Source: an uncultured Succinivibrio sp.
GTDB taxonomy: Bacteria; Pseudomonadota; Gammaproteobacteria; Enterobacterales; Succinivibrionaceae
Length of the DNA stretch: 5,504 nucleotides
NCBI GenBank assembly: GCA_902772715.1
Contig: CACYBT010000360.1
Location: 1 to 5,504 of the forward strand
Reading direction: 5' to 3'
The translations under genes and the position numbers were made by a program. The notes beneath the pieces are model-generated. The model was given only the letters and a program-made list of their open reading frames with translations. It was not told the origin of the DNA and made no database searches. Positions 1 to 5,147 of the stretch are shown in pieces; the stretch's first letter is position 1, and each line of letters opens with the position of its first letter.

Positions 1-93
1 ACTGATTATTATGAACAGGTTATTTTTTAAAAAACGGTGATCTACAAGGGAAAGTAAAATTGATAAAAATTAGTGATCACTCTCGGATTAAGC

Positions 94-123
94 TTTACCT
101 TAATTATATTTTAACTATATAAT
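94..123 (+). promoter_or_regulatory. Putative sigma70 promoter upstream of a Fur-box-like site
   Basis: TTTACC (94-99) and a perfect TATAAT (118-123) are separated by 18 bp, which predicts transcription starting near 130. The -35 matches four of six consensus bases. TATAAT-like strings are common in DNA this AT-rich. The stronger argument is that a Fur-box-like site lies just after the predicted start, the usual place for a repressor site. No ORF follows in a sensible position, so the product would be a small RNA or an untranslated leader. Confidence 0.4.
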
Positions 124-133
124 ACAAAAGGAA

Positions 134-152
134 AATGATAATTATAATCATT
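134..152. promoter_or_regulatory. Fur-box-like operator
   Basis: The core at 136-150 reads TGATAATTATAATCA. Against the 7-1-7 Fur consensus TGATAATNATTATCA it matches 13 of 14 defined positions. The dyad extends to AATGAT...ATCATT at 134-152. Fur binds such sites with Fe2+ and usually represses iron-responsive promoters. The site sits about 5-20 bp past the predicted start of the 94-123 promoter, fitting repression on the + strand. The neighbouring DNA is very AT-rich, so a chance match cannot be excluded, but the G and C of the two half-sites are both in place. Confidence 0.5.
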
Positions 153-198
153 GGTATTGAAAAAAATTAACAACTTTTTATACTTAGTAGTCAATAAA

Positions 199-214
199 AC
201 ACACAATAGTGTGT
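199..214. repeat. Perfect inverted repeat (hairpin ACACAC/GTGTGT)
   Basis: ACACAC (199-204), a four-base AATA spacer and GTGTGT (209-214) form a perfect 6-bp stem with a tetraloop. No T-run follows, so it is not an intrinsic terminator. It lies about 70 bases downstream of the predicted start of the Fur-box promoter and would be the first hairpin in that transcript. Confidence 0.4.
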
Positions 215-227
215 GAGTTGCATGTGA

Positions 228-245
228 TGTTCCTGCACAGGAATA
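228..245. repeat. Inverted repeat TTCCTG-CA-CAGGAA
   Basis: TTCCTG (230-235) and CAGGAA (238-243) are perfect inverted arms around CA; a G-T and a T-A pair extend it to 228-245. The two-base centre is too tight for a good RNA loop unless the inner pairs open, so a DNA operator for a dimeric regulator is at least as likely as an RNA hairpin. It stands out because its arms are G/C-containing in AT-rich DNA. The cognate protein is unknown. Confidence 0.4.
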
Positions 246-397
246 GTACTAGATTAGCTATATAATATTATGCAATTGGCTATATATCCTTTTCGCAATA
301 CAGAAATTTACCGCTAATGTATTTTTTTTGCTACTTTGAAATAAAATTCTGATCAAATAGATTAACCTGTAATTTAAAAGTCCTAACGTGATTTATG

Positions 398-418
398 ATT
401 ACAAACTATGCTTGTAAT
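398..418. promoter_or_regulatory. Operator-like dyad ATTACAA-N7-TTGTAAT
   Basis: Perfect 7-base arms, ATTACAA (398-404) and TTGTAAT (412-418), flank a 7-base centre. Arm centres are 14 bp apart, a spacing usable by a dimeric DNA-binding protein. It lies about 230 bp upstream of the WYL-domain regulator gene at 652 and could serve autoregulation, but nothing ties it to a given protein. Confidence 0.3.
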
Positions 419-475
419 GAGCCCTATAGGAATGCTTGTTAGTTTTCAGTATTTTTCCGATTATTAGTTTTTTTA

Positions 476-495
476 TTGACATTAACATTGTTAAT
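476..495 (+). promoter_or_regulatory. Consensus -35 element joined to a perfect dyad
   Basis: A perfect TTGACA lies at 476-481. It shares its last base with a perfect inverted repeat, ATTAAC (481-486), ATT, GTTAAT (490-495), which fills the region where the promoter spacer would be. No good -10 hexamer lies 16-18 bp downstream; the best match there has three of six bases. A repressed or activator-dependent promoter for the regulator gene at 652 is plausible. It would give a leader of roughly 140 bases. Confidence 0.3.
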
Positions 496-651
496 AATAA
501 CTAAATATTAAAATATATTTATTAGAATGTTTTTTTATTAAAAATATATAGACTTATTAATATTAAATATTGTTAGCCTGCATGAGTGAATTTGAGCGTT
601 ATTGCTTTAATGCACTTAAACTAAATGCTTTTTTGAGGGTAAAGGAATATT

Positions 652-1662
652 ATGGCTAAAGCAAAAAATTCTGAGTCAGAAAATTTGTCAGAATTAAATA
701 ATTCGCCAACAAATCTAGTTTCTGCAAATATTAATGACAGCAACTGGGGAAGAATGCGACGTATGGAGTTTATTGACTATAGACTTTTTGTCTCCGGTAC
801 GATTAATCGCTCAGCTCTAATTAAGTTTTTTAATATTTCAGTACCTCAGGCTTCTCTTGATCTGACATATTATCGAGAACTTGTGAGTAAATCTTTGCCA
901 GCTCGTGAAAATCTTTATTATGATAGACATAAAAAGGTTTATCTACGTTCAGAGGATTTTAAGCCTGTATTTGATAAGTATTTACATGCTGACAGTATTC
1001 TGTCTGATCTAGAACTGCTTTCTAAGGATTGTCTTGATCCTAGCCGTAATTTTTTCTCAAATGGTATTTCAGTATCCTCAAGTGTGTTAAAACCTCTAAA
1101 CCGCAATATTGACATTAAGATGCTCATCAATCTTATTGATGCGGTCTGTAATCATAAAGCATTGCATGTTGTATATCTCAGTGTTAGTTCAGTAGCCTAT
1201 GATGATTATCTTATTGCACCGCATTCTTTTGTCTTTGATGGTTTTAGATGGCATATTCGTGCTTACTGCTATGATAAGCATGAATTCCGTGATTATGTTA
1301 TTTCACGAATAAAAAAGACGGATGAACCTAAGGTTTTTGCTCCAAATGATCGTTTTCCTGATCCTATTGGCAATGGTTTTCGTGAAGTAGGAGTTGACAG
1401 TGAATCTGATTCTGAATGGAACAATTTTGCCGTGCTGAGATTAAAAATTAATCCTGCTCTGCCTGAGGCAACGCGTAAAGCACTTGAACTCGATTATGGC
1501 TTTGACGAAAGTGGTATTATTGAATACAAGGTTCGTGTGGCTATGCTCTTTTATGCGGTTAGAAATCTTAAGGTTTCAAAGGAGTATAAGGCACTTCCTG
1601 ATGTGGAACGTCATCTTGTACTTGAGAATGAAAAGGAAATTTACGCACTGCTTGGAGATTAG
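652..1662 (+). CDS. WYL-domain transcriptional regulator, BrxR/CapW-like
   Basis: This is a 336-residue DNA-binding regulator with three parts. Residues 1-33 are a Ser/Asn-rich, probably disordered lead. Residues about 34-105 are a winged helix-turn-helix; the blocks RMEFIDYRLF (37-46) and ISVPQASLDL (62-71) are typical of the BrxR/CapW group. Residues about 150-222 are a WYL domain, with the signature present as W200-H201-I202 in DGFRWHIRAYC, followed by FRDYVISRI with R219. Residues about 255-336 fit the C-terminal WCX extension. Known BrxR and CapW proteins are dimeric repressors of BREX, CBASS and other phage-defence loci, and the WYL domain is thought to sense a ligand, possibly nucleic acid. 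The start is set by AAAGGA at 641-646, five bases before the ATG. A terminator follows at once, so the gene is probably transcribed alone on this side. No defence gene is visible; its target may lie to the left or elsewhere. Family assignment is strong; target and ligand are unknown. Confidence 0.88.
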   Translation: MAKAKNSESENLSELNNSPTNLVSANINDSNWGRMRRMEFIDYRLFVSGTINRSALIKFFNISVPQASLDLTYYRELVSKSLPARENLYYDRHKKVYLRSEDFKPVFDKYLHADSILSDLELLSKDCLDPSRNFFSNGISVSSSVLKPLNRNIDIKMLINLIDAVCNHKALHVVYLSVSSVAYDDYLIAPHSFVFDGFRWHIRAYCYDKHEFRDYVISRIKKTDEPKVFAPNDRFPDPIGNGFREVGVDSESDSEWNNFAVLRLKINPALPEATRKALELDYGFDESGIIEYKVRVAMLFYAVRNLKVSKEYKALPDVERHLVLENEKEIYALLGD

Positions 1663-1667
1663 AATAT

Positions 1668-1690
1668 AGGGCGCTTGGCGCCCTTTAATA
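1668..1690 (+). terminator. Intrinsic terminator after the WYL regulator
   Basis: AGGGCGC (1668-1674), loop TTG, then GCGCCCT (1678-1684) form a perfect 7-bp GC-rich stem. It is followed by TTTAATATTT and begins six bases after the stop codon. It stands out sharply in AT-rich DNA. It should separate the regulator from the transporter operon. Confidence 0.85.
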
Positions 1691-1762
1691 TTTATACAGT
1701 TATGTTTTTCTAATATTCCCGTTTTTTTCTTTTCTATTTGAATTCTATTTATATTTTTCTTT

Positions 1763-2968
1763 ATGTCTTCTAAAGATAGCAAATTATCTCATTTTTTTTC
1801 GATAATTACACTGGCCATGCTTTGCGCATTTGCTCCCATGTGTTCTGATCTTTATTTGCCTTCACTGCCTAGTATCATGCTAAATTATGATACTAATCCC
1901 TCTCTTATCCAATTATCTTTGACGGTATCTTTTTTGGGATTGGCTTTAGGACAGTTAATTATTGGTCCACTTTCTGATACATATGGACGCATTAGACCTT
2001 TGATGGTCTCTCTTTTTATCTTTATAATCTGTTCCTTTCTATGTGCTATAGATACATGCATTGAGTTTTTTGTGCTCTTACGTTTTCTGCAAGGTCTTGC
2101 GGCATCAGGTGGAATTGTTCTATCCCGTTCCATTGCCTGCGATCTATTTTCTGGACACAAATTGACCTCTTTTATGGCATTTCTGATGGCCATAAATTCT
2201 CTGGCACCGATTTTGGCTCCCATAATCGGCTCTTTTATTATTACAGTGGCTCCCTGGCAAATGATTTTTTATATTTTGAGTTTGTGGGGGCTGTTGCTGA
2301 TAATTTTAAGCCGGTTTTCTCTTCACGAAACTCTCGAAATAGATAAAAGAGCAAAGAATGTTAAATACTCGTTATTACTTCTAAAAACAGAGATTTACAA
2401 TCGATCCTTTATGCTATGTTCTTTATCATTATCCGCAATAATGGGTGGTTTTTTCTCCTATTTAGCCGCATCCCCGTTTATTTTTCAGAGTATCTACGGC
2501 TTAACCGCCTTTGAATACTCCCTGACCTTTGCTTTTATTTCAGTGTGTATTTCTGCAACAGGTATGCTTGCCGGAAGACTATGTAGAAAATTTTCAGAAT
2601 TTAAAATCCTACGAATAGCCTTAATTGTAATGTTAGTAACCGCATTTATGATTATGTTTGAGGCTCTATGGTTGCCTAAAAGTTTTGTGGTAGTCATGCT
2701 AACCCTGGCACTTTTCTGTGCCCTAATGGCTCTTTCGCAGTCATCTGGCTTTGGCATTGTGATGGGATTGCGCCGAGGCGGTGCAGGTGCAGCTTCTGGA
2801 CTATTTGGAGTATTGAGTTTTCTTCTAGGTTCATTGATTTCACCCTTTGTTGGTATTTTAGGCGAGAAATCCATGCTGCCTCTTGGTATAATAATGATTA
2901 CATGTGTAATTATGGCAATTGTGCTTTTAAAATCAGCCCTTAAAGGTGTAAATACAGATAAATTATAG
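1763..2968 (+). CDS. Bcr/CflA-type MFS multidrug efflux transporter
   Basis: A 401-residue inner-membrane protein with about 12 hydrophobic segments, the usual size for the Bcr/CflA branch of the DHA1 drug:H+ antiporters. TM1 is about residues 11-31 and runs into SDLYLPSLP (28-36), whose D29 and proline pair mark this branch. Motif A is GPLSDTYGRIRPL (68-80), in the loop between TM2 and TM3. R107 in RFLQG (TM4) is the motif B arginine. APILAPIIG (148-156) in TM5 corresponds to the antiporter motif C region. Relatives export bicyclomycin, chloramphenicol, sulfonamides or small metabolites; the substrate cannot be read from sequence. ATG 1763 is the first in frame after a TGA at 1739 and is needed to keep TM1 whole, yet no Shine-Dalgarno is visible. 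The leader is instead very T/pyrimidine-rich (1701-1762). I see no clear promoter between the upstream terminator and this start. It is the first gene of a probable operon with the thiol oxidoreductase 22 bp downstream. Confidence 0.88.
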   Translation: MSSKDSKLSHFFSIITLAMLCAFAPMCSDLYLPSLPSIMLNYDTNPSLIQLSLTVSFLGLALGQLIIGPLSDTYGRIRPLMVSLFIFIICSFLCAIDTCIEFFVLLRFLQGLAASGGIVLSRSIACDLFSGHKLTSFMAFLMAINSLAPILAPIIGSFIITVAPWQMIFYILSLWGLLLIILSRFSLHETLEIDKRAKNVKYSLLLLKTEIYNRSFMLCSLSLSAIMGGFFSYLAASPFIFQSIYGLTAFEYSLTFAFISVCISATGMLAGRLCRKFSEFKILRIALIVMLVTAFMIMFEALWLPKSFVVVMLTLALFCALMALSQSSGFGIVMGLRRGGAGAASGLFGVLSFLLGSLISPFVGILGEKSMLPLGIIMITCVIMAIVLLKSALKGVNTDKL

Positions 2969-2990
2969 GGGATAAGATATTGAGGTTTTT

Positions 2991-3707
2991 ATGAAAAATA
3001 AAACTATGTTGACACTTTCTGCTCTGATTTTATGGGCGGCAATGGGCAGTACTCAGGCCTTCAATAAAGATGAAAAAAAAGAAATCGAAAGTATTATATC
3101 TGAATATATTGTGGAACATCCTGAAGTACTAGTCAAAGCAATGCAGCGTTTGGAACAGATAGAGCAGCAGCGTACTGCTTCTGCAGCCTTGGATATTCAA
3201 AATAAATTAAGAACCTCCAGTGATCATTATTCCTTAGGGAAAAGTAGTGCCAAGCACGTTATTGTTGAGTTTTATGACTATAACTGTGGCTACTGTAAGG
3301 TTATGGAGCCAATGTTTAAAAAAGCCTTAAAGGACTATGACCTACAGATAATCTATGTCAATGTTCCAGTTATAAGTGAGGAGTCAAGACAGATTGCTGT
3401 TGTAGCGCAGGCTCTCTTTTCCTATGATAAGGAGAAGTTTGTCAAATTTCATGAGTATTTTATGAAACCCGGTAAACATGACGGTAAGATTGATGCCTTA
3501 AAGGATTTATGCAAGAGTATCGATGTTGATTTTGATGAAATTGTAAAAGTCATGCAGTCGCAAAAACCTCAGTCAGTTTTAAGTCAGAATATGGCCTGGG
3601 CTTCGGAACTAAAACTGGCAGGTACCCCATATCTTATAATTGATGGCAATGAGTTTCGCGGTGCCATAACCTCAGAAGAAATGCTCAAAAAGATTTTAGT
3701 AGACTAG
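2991..3707 (+). CDS. Secreted DsbA-family thiol oxidoreductase (ScsC/Com1-like)
   Basis: A 238-residue periplasmic thiol:disulfide protein. Residues 1-23 are a Sec signal peptide (basic MKNK, hydrophobic core, cleavage predicted after TQA at 23). Residues about 24-75 are a charged helical stalk with the block YIVEHPEVLVKAMQRLE, typical of ScsC/Com1-like proteins, where this part can drive oligomerisation. The thioredoxin fold with a DsbA helical insert starts near 88. The active site is C99-G-Y-C102, and the cis-proline loop is T212-P213, both present. One further cysteine, C174, lies in the helical insert. Relatives oxidise, isomerise or reduce protein disulfides; the direction depends on the redox partner, and no DsbB, DsbD or ScsB gene is present here. 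TGAGG at 2981-2985, five bases before the ATG, supports the start. It lies 22 bp after the MFS gene and 4 bp before the next ORF, so the three are probably co-transcribed. A role in copper or oxidative stress is possible but not shown. Confidence 0.87.
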   Translation: MKNKTMLTLSALILWAAMGSTQAFNKDEKKEIESIISEYIVEHPEVLVKAMQRLEQIEQQRTASAALDIQNKLRTSSDHYSLGKSSAKHVIVEFYDYNCGYCKVMEPMFKKALKDYDLQIIYVNVPVISEESRQIAVVAQALFSYDKEKFVKFHEYFMKPGKHDGKIDALKDLCKSIDVDFDEIVKVMQSQKPQSVLSQNMAWASELKLAGTPYLIIDGNEFRGAITSEEMLKKILVD

Positions 3708-3711
3708 TATT

Positions 3712-3909
3712 ATGAATATTTGGCTTCTTCTTGTTATTATTGTACCTTTTTTATTTCTTATAGGTACCATCAACAATGCATTAAAAGCTCAGAAAAAACT
3801 AGAGGAAGGTACGTTAAAAGAACTCCTAAAAAAACGCGAGGAACAGAAAAAACACGCAAAAGATAAACTATTACAGCAAAAATATGAAGATGATGAGGAT
3901 GAGTTTTAA
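3712..3909 (+). CDS. Small single-pass membrane protein, function unknown
   Basis: I do not recognise this 65-residue protein. Residues about 3-19 are one strongly hydrophobic segment (WLLLVIIVPFLFLIG). Residues about 24-57 are highly charged, Lys/Glu/Gln-rich and likely helical or coiled-coil. The last seven residues (59-65) are EDDEDEF, a strongly acidic tail. The many lysines after the membrane segment predict a cytoplasmic C-terminus by the positive-inside rule. The start lies 4 bp after the stop of the thiol oxidoreductase gene. No clear Shine-Dalgarno is seen, so translation is probably coupled to the upstream gene. Tight spacing and biased composition argue for a real gene. It might anchor or regulate the adjacent transporter or oxidoreductase; this is inference from position only. 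A weak imperfect stem (about 3900-3920) followed by CTTTTTTA after the stop could end the operon, but I would not rely on it. Confidence 0.65.
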   Translation: MNIWLLLVIIVPFLFLIGTINNALKAQKKLEEGTLKELLKKREEQKKHAKDKLLQQKYEDDEDEF

Positions 3910-4041
3910 ACAAATTCTCAGACTTTTTTATATTGTATTTTTCTTTGCGACGCTTAACGTTTCTGTATTGTCTCTATTGAAATATGAGTCAATTTATTAA
4001 AAAATTTCTTAAATGTTTAAATATTTTTTGAGGATTACTGC

Positions 4042-5073
4042 ATGAAGTTATCATCTATGCTTATGACGGGCGTAGCCCTAATGGCTGTTTCTTTTTCTCC
4101 ATGTGCAAATGCTTTTAAGGTCGGACTGTTAATGCCAACCCAGAATGAGGATCGCTGGTATAAGGAAGGCTTTATGCTAGAAAAAAAATTAAAAAAAGAA
4201 GGTTTTGAAACCGAGCTTTTTTATGGCGGAGATGTTGATATAGAACTGCAAAAAAAACAGATCTTGCGCGCTGCTAATGATGGTTGTAATGTTTTAATTA
4301 TCGGTTCTATTGATGGAAGTGCAATTTCAGATCCCTTGAATGATGCTAAAAAGAAAGGTATAGCAATTATTAGTTATGATCGTCTGATTACTGGTACAGA
4401 TGCTGTTAATTACTATGCTACATTTGATAATGAGATGGTAGGGCATATACAGGGTAAATATCTTGTTGATAAACTGCAACTTGATTCATCCTATGAACCT
4501 CGCAATATTGAACTTTTCTATGGTTCACTAAATGACAACAATGCTAAATTTTTCTGGAAAGGTGCCTTAGAGGAATTACAGCCTTATATCGACAGTGGGG
4601 TAGTAAATATCAAATCTGGTGTTATTACTCCTGAAGCTGCACAGACACCTGATTGGTCTGATACAGAGGCTAATAAGCGTATGACCAAACTTATTGAAGA
4701 AAACGGCTATGGACCTAATGGTACCAAACTTGATGGTGTACTCTGTCCTGCTGACTGTATAGCCAAAGGTGTTATTTTTGCGCTTAAAAAAGCGGGTTAT
4801 AACAGTTCAAATATGCCTATTATTACCGGTCAGGATGCTACTGCTGAAGGTTTAGAGCAAATAAAGGCAGGTGAACTTGCTATGACAATTCTAAAAAGTC
4901 CTAATGCACTGTCTGATACCGTTGTCAATATGGTAAAAAGTATCAGTAAACATGAAGAAGTTGAAATCAACGATACTTCGACCTACAACAACGGAGCAAA
5001 AATTGTCGATTCTTATCTGTGTATGCCTGAACTTGTTGATAAAACAAATATCGATAAGGTCTTGAATATGTAA
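4042..5073 (+). CDS. ChvE-like periplasmic sugar-binding protein
   Basis: A 343-residue ABC-type substrate-binding protein of the ChvE/XylF group (pentose/hexose binding, periplasmic-binding-protein type 1 fold). Residues 1-24 are a Sec signal peptide with cleavage predicted after ANA; C21 is not in a proper lipobox. Mature blocks match ChvE closely: VGLLMPT (27-33), IGSIDGSAISD (87-97), YDRLI (112-116), YYATFDN (124-130), NIELFYGS (155-162), NDNNAKFF (164-171), GQDA (263-266) and VEINDTSTYNNGAKIV (307-322). D113, R114, N130 and D265 are in positions expected to contact sugar, by family analogy. ChvE binds several aldoses and feeds an ABC importer and, in Agrobacterium, a sensor kinase. GAGGA at 4030-4034, seven bases before the ATG, sets the start. 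The 132-bp gap upstream has no strong promoter match. No ATPase or permease gene is nearby; a terminator follows. Four mature cysteines (82, 235, 239, 327), including CPADC, are unusual against the ChvE sequence as I recall it. Binding class is secure; the exact sugar is not. Confidence 0.88.
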   Translation: MKLSSMLMTGVALMAVSFSPCANAFKVGLLMPTQNEDRWYKEGFMLEKKLKKEGFETELFYGGDVDIELQKKQILRAANDGCNVLIIGSIDGSAISDPLNDAKKKGIAIISYDRLITGTDAVNYYATFDNEMVGHIQGKYLVDKLQLDSSYEPRNIELFYGSLNDNNAKFFWKGALEELQPYIDSGVVNIKSGVITPEAAQTPDWSDTEANKRMTKLIEENGYGPNGTKLDGVLCPADCIAKGVIFALKKAGYNSSNMPIITGQDATAEGLEQIKAGELAMTILKSPNALSDTVVNMVKSISKHEEVEINDTSTYNNGAKIVDSYLCMPELVDKTNIDKVLNM

Positions 5074-5124
5074 AAGTTTTTGCAGGAGTTTTTTTTCAGT
5101 GTATCTCATGCCAATGCAAGAATG

Positions 5125-5147
5125 TACCCTCTTAGGAGGGTATTTTT
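5125..5147 (+). terminator. Intrinsic terminator after the sugar-binding protein gene
   Basis: TACCCTC (5125-5131), loop TTAG, then GAGGGTA (5136-5142) form a perfect 7-bp stem followed by TTTTTG. It starts about 50 bases after the stop codon. The opposite strand lacks a T-run after the stem, so it works on the + strand only. It shows the binding-protein transcript ends without a permease or ATPase gene. Confidence 0.85.

Larger units (their letters stand above)
1..651. other. Long AT-rich intergenic region without a supported gene
   Basis: No reading frame of credible length or with a well-placed ribosome binding site was found on either strand. Frame 1 is open from base 1 to a TAA at 28-30 and would read TDYYEQVIF; this could be the tail of a gene entering from the left, but nine codons cannot establish that. 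The rest is AT-rich and contains a promoter with a Fur-box-like site, two hairpins and two operator-like dyads, listed separately. Very short ORFs (for example at 227, 272 and 395) lack Shine-Dalgarno sequences. The size of the gap suggests an untranslated RNA, a complex control region for the downstream regulator, or decayed DNA. Confidence 0.6.

Noticed and set aside
1..30. Possible C-terminal tail (TDYYEQVIF) of a gene entering from the left
   Set aside because: Nine codons are too few to call, and no clear terminator follows; left as a remark only.
72..81. Perfect 10-bp palindrome AGTGATCACT
   Set aside because: Too short and isolated to assign to any regulator; it lies upstream of the putative promoter -35.
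135..170. Eleven-codon ORF inside the Fur-box-like site, after AAGGA at 128-132
   Set aside because: The ribosome binding site is only two bases from the ATG and the predicted transcription start falls inside it; the repeated isoleucines come from the operator sequence.
257..287. Direct repeat GCTATATA at 257-264 and 279-286, 22 bp apart
   Set aside because: Short and AT-rich; two copies in such DNA are expected by chance, although the two-turn spacing was noted.
295..329. T8 run at 322-329 as an intrinsic terminator
   Set aside because: The only stem before it (AATAC 297-301 with GTATT 319-323) is weak, AT-rich and has a 17-base loop.
1885..2874. Minus-strand ORFs of 112 and 126 codons inside the exporter gene
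   Set aside because: They lie antisense to a clear 12-helix MFS gene with all its motifs; their Arg/Lys/Pro-rich translations are the usual shadow of hydrophobic codons.
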